A stretch of DNA of 12,639 nt from Candidatus Omnitrophota bacterium (GTDB taxonomy: Bacteria; Omnitrophota; Gorgyraeia; Aquiviventales; Aquiviventaceae): positions 1 through 12,639 of the forward strand of contig JAHFGZ010000027.1 in the NCBI GenBank assembly GCA_023247155.1. Reading direction: 5' to 3'. Each line of letters starts with the position of its first letter. The first letter of the stretch is position 1. A model generated the notes under the pieces. The model was given only the letters and a program-made list of their open reading frames with translations, made no database searches and had not been told where the DNA came from. Shown in pieces: positions 1-7,543 of this stretch. Position numbers and translations under genes: made by a program.

Positions 1-605
1 CCCCGGCCGGATGGCTGCGCGGGCTCCTGCGCGAGGCGGCCGACGAGACGTTCAACCGGATCAGCGTGGACGGCGACATGAGCACCAATGACACCGTCTT
101 CGCCCTGGCCGGGGGCGGCTCCGGCGTCGCGGTCCGGCCCGGGACCGCCGGGGCGCGAACCTTCGCGCGGATGGTGACGGCGGTCGCGGGGTGCCTCGCC
201 CGGCTGATGGTCGAGGACGCCGAGGGGGCCTCGAGGGCGATGGAGGTGCAGGTCGCCGGCGGCCGCACCGACCTGGAGGCGCAGGCGTGCGCCCGGCGGG
301 TGGCGGGCTCGCTGCTCGTCAAGACGATGCTCGCCGGCGGCGACCCCAACGTCGGGCGGATCGCGGCCGCAGCCGGCTCTTCGGGGGCGCGGTTCGACCC
401 GCGGAGGCTTGAGGTGCGCATCGGGCCGCAGCGCGTGGTGGCGGGCGGGGCGGCGGTGCCGCTGCGCGCCTCGGTCGCGCGCCGGCTGTTGAGCCGGCCG
501 GCGGTCACGGTGCGCCTCAACCTCCACGCGGGGCGGGGCACGGGACGGATGGTGACCTGCGACCTGACCGAGGAGTACGTGCGCATCAACGCGCGATACA
601 CGTAA
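1..605 (+). CDS. argJ: Glutamate N-acetyltransferase / amino-acid acetyltransferase ArgJ, C-terminal part
   Basis: The reading frame is open from base 3 to the TAA at 603-605 and gives the last 200 residues of a protein normally near 400. ArgJ transfers the acetyl group of N-acetylornithine to glutamate, releasing ornithine and regenerating N-acetylglutamate, in the cytoplasm. The motif FNRISVDGDMSTNDTV lies at the start (bases 51-98), followed by LAGGDPNVGRI and the terminal EEYVRINARYT, all characteristic of the ArgJ beta chain. The autoprocessing threonine (usually in an ATM(L) context) should lie a little upstream and is outside the window. DPNVGR replaces the usual DPNWGR, a minor variation. 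Presence of ArgJ implies the acetyl-recycling arginine pathway. An argC gene would be expected upstream. The gene is followed by a 72-nt gap holding a palindrome. Confidence 0.96.
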   Translation, partial: PAGWLRGLLREAADETFNRISVDGDMSTNDTVFALAGGGSGVAVRPGTAGARTFARMVTAVAGCLARLMVEDAEGASRAMEVQVAGGRTDLEAQACARRVAGSLLVKTMLAGGDPNVGRIAAAAGSSGARFDPRRLEVRIGPQRVVAGGAAVPLRASVARRLLSRPAVTVRLNLHAGRGTGRMVTCDLTEEYVRINARYT

Positions 606-610
606 ACGCC

Positions 611-665
611 GGACCATTTCCCTTTTTCGCCCGTGGTGGCCGACGGCGAAACAGAGAAACGGTCC
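611..665. repeat. 55-nt imperfect palindrome, copy A (argJ-argB gap)
   Basis: Two 21-nt arms (611-631 and 645-665) flank a 13-nt loop, and 18 of 21 positions pair. The left arm begins GGACCATTTCCC and ends TTTCGCC; the right arm begins GGCGAAA and ends GGTCC. It starts 5 nt after the argJ stop and ends 12 nt before the argB ATG. A related copy with the same arm, loop and flank lengths lies at 9339-9393. There is no run of T after the stem, so it does not look like an ordinary intrinsic terminator. A REP-like repeat or an RNA hairpin acting on the downstream gene are both possible. Confidence 0.85.
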
Positions 666-669
666 GCAC

Positions 670-675
670 GGGGAG
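670..675 (+). promoter_or_regulatory. Possible ribosome binding site of argB
   Basis: GGGGAG lies 2 nt before the ATG at 678, which is a short spacing. It favours the ATG at 678 over the in-frame GTG at 633, which sits inside the palindrome loop and would add 15 residues not typical of the family. Confidence 0.4.
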
Positions 676-677
676 CG

Positions 678-1526
678 ATGCAAGAGTCCATTCGGAAAGC
701 CGATATCCTCATCGAGGCGGTGCCGTACCTCCAGGCGTTCCGCGGCAAGGTGGTCGTCGCGAAGTACGGCGGCAGCGCGCTCGACAACCCGGCCGCCATG
801 CGCGGGATCCTGCAGGACCTCATCTTCCTGAGCGTGGTGGGGATCCGCGCCGTCCTCGTCCACGGCGGCGGGCCGATGATCACCCGGAAGCTCTCCGCGG
901 CCGGGAAGGCGAGCGCCTTCATCGACGGCATGCGCGTGACCGACGCGGAGACGATCGGCGTCGTGAGCCGGGAGCTGCAGGAGGTCAACGGGCGGCTCGT
1001 GGCCCAGATCGCCTCGCTGGGCGGGCACGCCGAAGGGTTCGTGCCGAGCCGCGGGGTGGTGGTCGCCGGACCGCACCCGCGGGCCAAGGAGCTGGGGCAT
1101 GTCGGCGTGGTGAGGACCGTCCGGACGGCGCCGATCCGCCGGGTGCTCCTGCGCCACGCCATCCCGGTGGTCTCGCCCGTCGGGCGCGGCAACGGCCGGC
1201 TCTACAACATCAACGCGGACGACGTGGCCAGCGACGTCGCGGCGCGCCTGGGCGCGGAGAAGCTCGTCCTGCTGACCAACGTCCGGGGGATCCTGCGCCA
1301 GCCCGGCGAGGTCGGCTCGCTGCTCTCGACCCTCTCCATCCGGGAGGCGCGGCAGCTCATGGACCGCGGGGTGATCCAGGAGGGCATGATCCCCAAGGTG
1401 AAGGCGTGCGTGGAGGCGCTGCGGCGCGGGGTGAAGAAGACGCACATCATCGACGCGGCCATCCCGCACGCGATGCTGCTTGAGATCTTCACGAAGCAGG
1501 GCATCGGGACCGAGATCGTCCACTGA
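678..1526 (+). CDS. argB: Acetylglutamate kinase ArgB
   Basis: Phosphorylates N-acetylglutamate with ATP, the second step of arginine synthesis and, in ArgJ-containing organisms, the usual feedback-controlled step. The 282-residue product has the amino acid kinase fold: KYGG at residues 29-32, the HGGGP nucleotide/substrate loop at 62-66, GMRVTD at 84-89 and NINADD from 177. The C-terminus HIIDAAIPHAMLLEIFTKQGIGTEIV is typical. The start at 678 gives MQESIRKADILIEAVPYLQ, matching the N-terminal helix found in arginine-inhibited hexameric enzymes, so arginine feedback is inferred. An in-frame GTG at 633 is the alternative start. Only 8 nt separate it from argD. Confidence 0.97.
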   Translation: MQESIRKADILIEAVPYLQAFRGKVVVAKYGGSALDNPAAMRGILQDLIFLSVVGIRAVLVHGGGPMITRKLSAAGKASAFIDGMRVTDAETIGVVSRELQEVNGRLVAQIASLGGHAEGFVPSRGVVVAGPHPRAKELGHVGVVRTVRTAPIRRVLLRHAIPVVSPVGRGNGRLYNINADDVASDVAARLGAEKLVLLTNVRGILRQPGEVGSLLSTLSIREARQLMDRGVIQEGMIPKVKACVEALRRGVKKTHIIDAAIPHAMLLEIFTKQGIGTEIVH

Positions 1527-1534
1527 CCGCCCCC

Positions 1535-2731
1535 ATGGGACAAGCGACCGAGGACGTGATCAAGCAGTATGACGCGTACGTGATGAACACGTACGTGCGC
1601 AGCCCCCTGGTCATCACCAAGGCGAAGGGCAGCCGGGTCTGGGACGTCGAGGGGCGCGAGTACCTGGACCTCTTTCCCGGCTGGGGGGTGAGCGGGCTCG
1701 GGTACAACCACCCGTGGGTGATGGCGGCGCTCCGCGGCCAGGCGGGCCGCGTGGTCCACGTTTCGAACAACTACTACCACCCGCTGCAGTGGCGGGCGGC
1801 CAAGCGGCTCGTCGAGGCCTCGTTCGACGGGACGGTCTTCTTCTCCAACAGCGGGGCCGAGGCGGTCGAGACGGCGATCAAGCTCGCCCGGCGCTGGGGG
1901 GAGGGACGCCACGAGATCATCGTCATGGAGCAGTCGTTCCACGGCCGGACGATGGCGGCGCTGAGCGCCACCGGGCAGTCCAAGCACCAGGAGGGGTTTG
2001 AGCCGCTGCTGCCCGGGTTCGTGCGCGTGCCGTTCAACGACCTGGCGGCGGTGCAGGCGGCGGTGACGCCGCGGACGTGCGCCGTCCTCGTGGAGCCGAT
2101 CCAGGGGGAGGGCGGGGTGCGCGTGGCGGACGACGGTTTCCTCACCGGCCTGCGCCGGCTGTGCGATGAGCGCCGGCTGCTGCTCATCCTGGATGAGATT
2201 CAGACCGGCATGGGACGGACCGGAACCTGGTTCGCGTACCAGCACAGCGGGGCCGAGCCGGACCTCCTCCTCACGGCGAAGATGCTCGGCGGCGGCTTCC
2301 CGATCGGGGCGGTGGTGGCCAAGCGGGCGCTGGCGGGCGTGCTGGGCCCGGGGACGCATGCGACGACGTACGGCGGCAGCCCGCTGGGCTGCGCGTGCAT
2401 CCTCGCCGCGTTCGAGGCGGTCGAGAAGCAGCGGCTGCTGGAGCGGGTCAACGCCCTGAGCCCCGTCCTCTTCGCGCGGTTGCGCGCGCTCAAGGAGCGC
2501 GTCCCCGCGATCCGCGAGGTCCGCGGCCGCGGGTTCATGGCCGGCGTCGAGCTCGGCGCGAGCGGCCGGCCGATCGTCGAGGCGTGCCGGGCCAAGCGGC
2601 TGCTCATCAACTGCACGCAGGAGACCGTCCTGCGCCTGCTGCCCGCCCTGACGATCACGCGCGCGCAGCTGGACCGGGGGCTGGCCATGTTGGAGGAGGC
2701 GCTGGTGGAGGCGGCGGCGCAGGCGACATGA
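1535..2731 (+). CDS. argD: Acetylornithine aminotransferase ArgD
   Basis: A class III PLP-dependent aminotransferase of 398 residues that converts N-acetylglutamate semialdehyde and glutamate to N-acetylornithine and 2-oxoglutarate. Visible signatures are VSGLGYNHP near residue 55, NSGAEAVETAIKLAR in the cofactor phosphate-binding region, VEPIQGEGGV, DEIQTGMGRTG (D220 contacts the PLP ring nitrogen in the family) and LTAKMLGGGFPIGA with the Schiff-base lysine at K249. No clear Shine-Dalgarno precedes the ATG, and the gene starts 8 nt after argB, so coupled translation is likely. Some ArgD enzymes also transaminate succinyl-DAP, but the dapL gene downstream makes that role unnecessary here. 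Its stop overlaps argF as ATGA. Confidence 0.97.
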   Translation: MGQATEDVIKQYDAYVMNTYVRSPLVITKAKGSRVWDVEGREYLDLFPGWGVSGLGYNHPWVMAALRGQAGRVVHVSNNYYHPLQWRAAKRLVEASFDGTVFFSNSGAEAVETAIKLARRWGEGRHEIIVMEQSFHGRTMAALSATGQSKHQEGFEPLLPGFVRVPFNDLAAVQAAVTPRTCAVLVEPIQGEGGVRVADDGFLTGLRRLCDERRLLLILDEIQTGMGRTGTWFAYQHSGAEPDLLLTAKMLGGGFPIGAVVAKRALAGVLGPGTHATTYGGSPLGCACILAAFEAVEKQRLLERVNALSPVLFARLRALKERVPAIREVRGRGFMAGVELGASGRPIVEACRAKRLLINCTQETVLRLLPALTITRAQLDRGLAMLEEALVEAAAQAT

Positions 2732-3657
2732 AACGGAATTTTCTGACGATGACGGACCTGGGCCAACACGAGCTCGCGGGGCTCTTGCGCCAGGCGGCCC
2801 GGCACAAGCGCAACCGGTCGTACGGGAAACGGGCGCTGGCGGGGAAGACCGTCGCCCTCGTCTTCCAGAAGCCGTCCATGCGGACCCGCGTGGCGTTTGA
2901 GGTGGCCGTCCTCCAGTTGGGCGGTTCGGTCGTCTACCTGGGACAGGAGGATATCCAGCTCGGCCAGCGGGAACCGGTCAGGGATGTCGCGCGGGCGCTC
3001 TCGCGCTACGTGGACGGGATCGTGGTGCGGACGTTCGCGCACCAGAACGCCGTGGAGTTCGCGGCGTACGCCCGCGTCCCGGTCATCAACGGGCTCTCGG
3101 ACCTCGTCCACCCGTGCCAGGCGCTGGCGGACCTCTTCACCCTGCAGGAAGCGTTCGGCCGCCTGCCGGGGCTGCGCGTGGCCTACGTGGGCGACGGGAA
3201 TAACGTGCTGCACTCGCTGCTGGAGGGCTGCGCGCTCTTCGGCGTGCACGCAGCGGTGGCGACGCCGGCCCGCTATCGGCCTGACCCGGCCATCTGGAAG
3301 GCGGCCTCGCGGCGGGCTGCGGCGCACGGGGGGTCGCTTCGGTGGGAGGCGGATCCGCGCCGCGTGGTGCGCGACGCGCATGTGGTGTACACCGACGTCT
3401 GGATCAGCATGGGGCAGGAGCGGGAGCGCGCGCGCCGGCTGCGCACGTTCAAGCGCTACCAGCTCAACCGGGCGCTGCTGCGGCGGGCGCCGCGCGGCTG
3501 CCGGATCATGCACTGCCTGCCGGCGCACCGGGGCGAGGAGATCACGGACGACGTGATGGAGCACCCCCGCTCGCTCATCTTCGACCAGGCGGAGAACCGG
3601 CTGCACGTCCAGAAGGCGCTCTTGATGCTGCTGTTGGGAGGGAAGGGGTCGCGATGA
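2728..3657 (+). CDS. argF: Ornithine carbamoyltransferase ArgF
   Basis: Joins carbamoyl phosphate to ornithine to give citrulline. The 309-residue protein has the carbamoyl-phosphate motif KPSMRTR at residues 48-54 (S-x-R-T-R), HPCQ at 128-131, YVGDGNN in the middle, DVWISMGQE, and the ornithine-loop motif HCLPAHRG from residue 262. These separate it from aspartate carbamoyltransferase. DVWISMGQ has I where T is more usual. The ATG at 2728 overlaps the argD stop as ATGA and gives the standard family N-terminus (MKRNFLTMTDL). A longer upstream extension in the same frame is only a high-GC artefact running inside argD. The stop overlaps the start of argG. Confidence 0.97.
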   Translation: MKRNFLTMTDLGQHELAGLLRQAARHKRNRSYGKRALAGKTVALVFQKPSMRTRVAFEVAVLQLGGSVVYLGQEDIQLGQREPVRDVARALSRYVDGIVVRTFAHQNAVEFAAYARVPVINGLSDLVHPCQALADLFTLQEAFGRLPGLRVAYVGDGNNVLHSLLEGCALFGVHAAVATPARYRPDPAIWKAASRRAAAHGGSLRWEADPRRVVRDAHVVYTDVWISMGQERERARRLRTFKRYQLNRALLRRAPRGCRIMHCLPAHRGEEITDDVMEHPRSLIFDQAENRLHVQKALLMLLLGGKGSR

Positions 3658-4838
3658 GTCGCACGGTGGTGCTGGCCTACTCAGGTGGGCTCGACACGTC
3701 GGTCTGCGTGAAGTGGCTCGGAGAGCACGGGTATCGCGTCGTCGCGTTCATGGCCAATGTGGGCCAGGGCGAGCCCTCGGCCAAGGCGGTCGCCCGCGCG
3801 AAGGCGGCCGGGGCGTCCCGGGTCGTGGTCCGGGACCTGCGCCGGGAGTTCGTGACGGACTACTGCTGGCCGGCGCTGCAGGCGCATGCGGTCTATGAGG
3901 GCAAGTACCTGCTGGCCACGGCGCTCTCCCGGCCGCTCATCGCCGCCCACCTGGTGGACGTGGCGCACCGGCTGCGCGCCTCGGCGGTCGCGCACGGCTG
4001 CACCGGCAAGGGGAACGACCAGGTGCGGTTCGAGGTCACGGTGCGCACCCTCGATCCGCGGCTGGAGGTCCTGGCGCCGGTCCGGGGGTGGGAGTTCACA
4101 TCCCGTGAGCAGGAGATCGACTACGCCAAGCGCCACGGCATCCCGATCGACGTCTCCAAGCGAAGCCCCTACAGCATCGACCAGAACCTGTGGGGCACGA
4201 GCATCGAGTCGGGCGCGCTCGAGGATCCCGGGACGGAGCCGCCCGCGGACACGTACCGCTCCATCCGGCCTCCGGAGCGCGCCGCACGCGCCCCCGCCTA
4301 CGTGACGGTGGGGTTCTCGCGCGGGGTGCCGACGACGCTGAACGGGACGCCGTGCGGCCCGGTGGCGCTGGTCGAGCGGCTCAATCGGCTCGGCGGCGCC
4401 CACGGCATCGGGCGCGCCGACCTCATCGAGAGCCGGGTCGTCGGGATCAAGTCCCGCGAGGTGTACGAGGCGCCGGCGGGGACCATCCTGCTGGAAGCGC
4501 ACCAGGAGCTCGAGCGGCTGGTGCTCGACCGCGAGCTGCTGCAGTTCAAGCAGGGGGTCGCGGCCGACTACGCGCGCCTGGTCTACGCGGGGCTGTGGCT
4601 GACGCCGCTCAAACGCGCGCTGGACGCGTTCGTGCGGGAGACGCAGCGCCGCGCGACCGGCGCGGTCCGGCTGAAGCTGTTCAAGGGGACCTGCCGCGTG
4701 GTGGGGCGCCGCTCCCCGCACAGCCTCTATCGGGAGCGCCTCGCGACCTACTCCGCGCGCGATGAGTTTGACCAGCGCGCGGCGGAAGGGTTCATCAAGC
4801 TGTATGGCCTTCCCTATGAGGGGAGCGGGAGCGATTGA
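3654..4838 (+). CDS. argG: Argininosuccinate synthase ArgG
   Basis: Condenses citrulline and aspartate using ATP to give argininosuccinate. The 394-residue protein starts MSRTVVLAYSGGLDTS, with the PP-loop ATP-binding motif SGGLDTS at residues 10-16. Other family markers are EGKYLLATALSRPLIA, AHGCTGKGNDQVRFE, SPYSIDQNLWG and GIKSREVYEAPAG. A purine-rich ribosome site (3636-3648, GGGAGGGAAGGGG) lies 5 nt before the ATG, inside the end of argF, and the two genes overlap as ATGA. Length and motifs match the bacterial type I enzyme. Its stop overlaps the argH start as TGATG. Confidence 0.98.
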   Translation: MSRTVVLAYSGGLDTSVCVKWLGEHGYRVVAFMANVGQGEPSAKAVARAKAAGASRVVVRDLRREFVTDYCWPALQAHAVYEGKYLLATALSRPLIAAHLVDVAHRLRASAVAHGCTGKGNDQVRFEVTVRTLDPRLEVLAPVRGWEFTSREQEIDYAKRHGIPIDVSKRSPYSIDQNLWGTSIESGALEDPGTEPPADTYRSIRPPERAARAPAYVTVGFSRGVPTTLNGTPCGPVALVERLNRLGGAHGIGRADLIESRVVGIKSREVYEAPAGTILLEAHQELERLVLDRELLQFKQGVAADYARLVYAGLWLTPLKRALDAFVRETQRRATGAVRLKLFKGTCRVVGRRSPHSLYRERLATYSARDEFDQRAAEGFIKLYGLPYEGSGSD

Positions 4839-6214
4839 TGGCGCGCAAACTGTGGGGCGGACGGTTTACGAAGCGGACGGACCCGCTCGTGGAGCGGTAC
4901 ACCTCGAGCATCGGGGTGGATTATCGTCTGGCCCGGTACGATGTCCTGGGCTCGATCGCCCACGCGGAGATGCTCGGCAAGTGCCGCATCATCTCGCCGG
5001 CCCAGCGCCGCGCGCTCGTGAAGGGGCTGGCGCGCATCCTCCGCGCCGTCGAGGCGGGCCGATGGCGGCCCGACCCTCGGGCGGAAGACATCCACACGCA
5101 GATCCAGCAGTGGCTGGCGCGGCTCGTGGGCCCGGTGGCCCGCACGCTCCACACGGCGCGCAGCCGGAACGATCAGGTCAGCCTGGATCTGCGGCTCTAC
5201 TGCCGCGAGGCGGTGGCGGAGCTGTCGGCGGCCATCCGGGAGCTGCAGCGGGTACTCGTCCGGTTCGCCGCCGCGCACCGCGGGGTGGTGATCCCCGGCT
5301 ACACGCACCTGCAGCGGGCCCAGCCGGTCCTGCTCGCGCATCATCTCCTCGCCCATGTGGAGATGCTGGAGCGCGATCATGAGCGGCTGCAGGACGCCCG
5401 CAAGCGGATCGACGTGCTGCCGCTGGGCGCCGGCGCCCTGGGCGGGACGTCGCTCGCCATCGACCGGCGCGATGTGGCCAAGCGCCTCGGCTTTCCCCGG
5501 GTGGCCGAGAACAGCATCGACGCGGTCTCCGACCGGGACTTCGCGCTGGAGCTGTTGTCGGCGCTCGCGATCCTGGGGGTGCACCTCTCCCGCCTCGCCG
5601 AGGACGGCGTCCTGTGGACGACGGAAGAGTTCGGCATCCTCGCCCTGGACGATGCGGTGGCGACCGGCTCGAGCCTCATGCCGCAGAAGAAGAACCCGGA
5701 TGTCTTCGAGCTGGTTCGGGGCCAGGCCGGCATCGTCATCGGGGAGCTGACGGCGCTTTTGACGGTGCTGAAGGGGCTGCCCCTGTCGTATAATCGGGAT
5801 TTGCAGTGGGACAAGCGGTGCCTGTTCGGCGCCGTCGAGGCGAGCCGCGACGCCCTCGCGGTGCTGGCGCTGGTGCTCTGCCACGCCCGCGTGCGGACCG
5901 CGCGCCTGCCGGCGCTGCTGGCCTCCGACGCGCTGTGCGCGACGGACCTGGCCGAGCACCTGGTCGAGCGGGGCGTGGCGTTCGCCGACGCGCACGCGCT
6001 CATCGGCAAGGTGGTTGCGTACGCCGAGCAACGGGGCAAGCGGCTCCGGGACCTCTCCATGGACGAGCTGCACCGGTTCTCCGGCCGGTTCGACCGCCAG
6101 GCGCTTGCCCGGCTCGACCCGGAGCGCTCCGTCGAGCGCAAGCGCAGCCTGGGGAGCACGAGCCCCGCGGAGGTCGCGCGGGCGCTGGCGCGGTGGACCA
6201 AGCGGCTACGCTAA
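4838..6214 (+). CDS. argH: Argininosuccinate lyase ArgH
   Basis: Splits argininosuccinate into arginine and fumarate, the last step of the pathway. The 458-residue protein belongs to the fumarase/aspartase superfamily: LWGGRF at the start, TARSRNDQ at residues 106-113, PGYTHLQRAQPV, LGAGALGGTS, and the catalytic signature loop GSSLMPQKKN from residue 277. Small departures from the common form are HTARSRND for HTGRSRND and EDIHTQI for EDIHMxIE; neither removes a catalytic residue. The ATG at 4838 is chosen because it overlaps the argG stop (TGATG); a TTG three bases earlier is the only close alternative. It ends 2 nt before lysA, joining the arginine and lysine blocks. Confidence 0.97.
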   Translation: MARKLWGGRFTKRTDPLVERYTSSIGVDYRLARYDVLGSIAHAEMLGKCRIISPAQRRALVKGLARILRAVEAGRWRPDPRAEDIHTQIQQWLARLVGPVARTLHTARSRNDQVSLDLRLYCREAVAELSAAIRELQRVLVRFAAAHRGVVIPGYTHLQRAQPVLLAHHLLAHVEMLERDHERLQDARKRIDVLPLGAGALGGTSLAIDRRDVAKRLGFPRVAENSIDAVSDRDFALELLSALAILGVHLSRLAEDGVLWTTEEFGILALDDAVATGSSLMPQKKNPDVFELVRGQAGIVIGELTALLTVLKGLPLSYNRDLQWDKRCLFGAVEASRDALAVLALVLCHARVRTARLPALLASDALCATDLAEHLVERGVAFADAHALIGKVVAYAEQRGKRLRDLSMDELHRFSGRFDRQALARLDPERSVERKRSLGSTSPAEVARALARWTKRLR

Positions 6215-6216
6215 CG

Positions 6217-7494
6217 ATGTACTATCCGCATGATTTCAAGAGGGTGAGGGGTGAGCTCCATTGCGAGCAGGTCCCGGTGGCGCGCATCGCCGAGGCGGTG
6301 GGCACCCCCGTCTACGTGTACAGCCGCAAGACGCTGGTGGACCACCTCCGGAAGCTGCAAGCGGCCTTTCGGACGCTGCGCCCGCTCATCTGTTTTTCCG
6401 TGAAGGCGAACGGGAACCTGGCGATCCTGCGCCTCTTGGTCCGTGAGGGGGCGGGCCTCGACATCGTCTCCGGCGGGGAGCTGTTCAAGGCGCTGCGGGT
6501 CGGCTGTCCCCCGTCGCGGGTCGTCTTCGCGAGCGTCGGGAAGCGGCCGGAGGAGATCCGCGAGTCGCTCCGGGAGGGCATCTTCTGCTTCAACGTCGAG
6601 TCGGCGCCCGAGCTGGACGCGGTCGACCGGATCGCCCGCGCGATGGGCCGGACGGCCCGCGTCGCGCTGCGGATCAACCCCGACGTCGAAGCCCACACGC
6701 ACCGCTACATCACGACCGGGGTCGCCGAGAGCAAGTTCGGCATCGATCCCCGCACGGCCGTGGGGCTCTTGCGCCGCTTCGAGACGTTCGCCGGTGTGCG
6801 CCTCGTCGGCCTGCACCTCCACATCGGTTCGCAGATCACGCAGGCCGCCCCATTCATCCGGGCGATCCGCCGGGTGGCGGGGGTGCTGGACGCGGGCCGG
6901 CGGGCCGGGGCGCCGCTGGAGTGGCTCAACCTGGGCGGCGGGCTGGGGATCATCTACAAGGACGAGCGTCCGCAAACGCCCCGGCAGTTCGCCGCGGCGA
7001 TCCTGCCGCTCGTGCGGCCGCTGCGGGTGCGGCTCATCCTGGAGCCGGGGCGGTTCATCGTCGGCAACGCCGGCATCCTCGTGACGGAGGTGCTGTACGT
7101 CAAGCAGGCCCGCGGCAAGCGGTTCGCCGTGGTGGATGCGGGCATGAACGACCTGGTCCGCCCCGCGCTCTATGGCGCCTACCACGAGGTGATCCCGGCC
7201 GTGCAGCCCCCGCGCGCGTCGAACGGGCTCTTGCGCTATGACGTGGTCGGGCCGGTGTGCGAGAGCGCCGACGTCCTGGCGCGGAACCGGCGCCTCGGCC
7301 CGGTGAGGCCGGGGCACCTGCTGGCGGTGCTGGGGGCCGGCGCGTACGGCTCCGTGATGGCCTCGAACTACAACGGGCGGCTGCGCCCGGCCGAGGTGCT
7401 CGTCCGGGGCCGCCGCTGGGCGCTCATCCGCCGGCGCGAGACGGTGCACGATCTCATTCGCCACGACATTATTCCTCAGGCGATCTTGAAATGA
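6217..7494 (+). CDS. lysA: Diaminopimelate decarboxylase LysA
   Basis: Decarboxylates meso-diaminopimelate to L-lysine, the final step. This 425-residue fold-type III PLP enzyme has FSVKANGN with the Schiff-base lysine at K63, SGGELFKAL, HLHIGSQI, the glycine loop NLGGGLGI, EPGRFIVGNAG, and the C-terminal GPVCESADVL (C348) and GAYGSVMASNYNGR (Y385), residues that build the active site at the dimer interface. CESAD and the substrate-binding tyrosine favour DAP decarboxylase over ornithine or carboxynorspermidine decarboxylases. The ATG at 6217 follows the argH stop by two bases (TAACGATG). A much longer open frame upstream lies wholly within argH and is not used. No lysine riboswitch precedes it. 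Confidence 0.97.
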   Translation: MYYPHDFKRVRGELHCEQVPVARIAEAVGTPVYVYSRKTLVDHLRKLQAAFRTLRPLICFSVKANGNLAILRLLVREGAGLDIVSGGELFKALRVGCPPSRVVFASVGKRPEEIRESLREGIFCFNVESAPELDAVDRIARAMGRTARVALRINPDVEAHTHRYITTGVAESKFGIDPRTAVGLLRRFETFAGVRLVGLHLHIGSQITQAAPFIRAIRRVAGVLDAGRRAGAPLEWLNLGGGLGIIYKDERPQTPRQFAAAILPLVRPLRVRLILEPGRFIVGNAGILVTEVLYVKQARGKRFAVVDAGMNDLVRPALYGAYHEVIPAVQPPRASNGLLRYDVVGPVCESADVLARNRRLGPVRPGHLLAVLGAGAYGSVMASNYNGRLRPAEVLVRGRRWALIRRRETVHDLIRHDIIPQAILK

Positions 7495-7541
7495 GCCAGC
7501 GCCACAGAATGCGGAATGCGGAATGCGGAATGCGGAATTGA
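7491..7541 (+). CDS. Possible 16-codon mini-ORF bridging lysA and dapF
   Basis: An ATG at 7491 overlaps the lysA stop as ATGA, the same junction used by argF, argG, dapA and dapL in this window. The frame encodes MSQRHRMRNAECGMRN and ends at TGA 7539-7541, two bases before the dapF ATG (TGACGATG). More than half of it is translated from the 7-bp repeat. It may carry ribosomes from lysA to dapF, which has no evident ribosome site of its own, or it may be chance. No homology is recognised. Confidence 0.2.
   Translation: MSQRHRMRNAECGMRN
7507..7538. repeat. 7-bp tandem repeat (GAATGCG x 4.6)
   Basis: Four perfect copies of GAATGCG (7507-7534) are followed by a partial GAAT. The stretch is clearly more A-rich than the surrounding genes and occupies most of the 49-nt lysA-dapF gap. 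Each unit contains an ATG, and because the unit is not a multiple of three these fall in all three frames. Heptamer tandem repeats in gaps are known from several bacteria, for example the STRR repeats of cyanobacteria. Confidence 0.9.
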
Positions 7542-7543
7542 CG

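Noticed and set aside
611..665. Intrinsic terminator between argJ and argB
   Set aside because: No T-tract follows the stem on either strand; the T-run lies within the left arm, and the stem ends just before the argB ribosome site.
2395..2727. N-terminal extension of ArgF within argD
   Set aside because: The sequence is low-complexity Arg/Gly/Ala/Pro frame-shadow of argD; ArgF homologues start at the ATG at 2728.
5806..6216. N-terminal extension of LysA from the longer open frame
   Set aside because: This part overlaps argH out of frame, and the LysA family start MYYPHDF at 6217 follows the argH stop directly.
6150..6260. Lysine riboswitch or T-box before lysA
   Set aside because: Only 2 nt separate argH and lysA, and no leader-like structured region is present.
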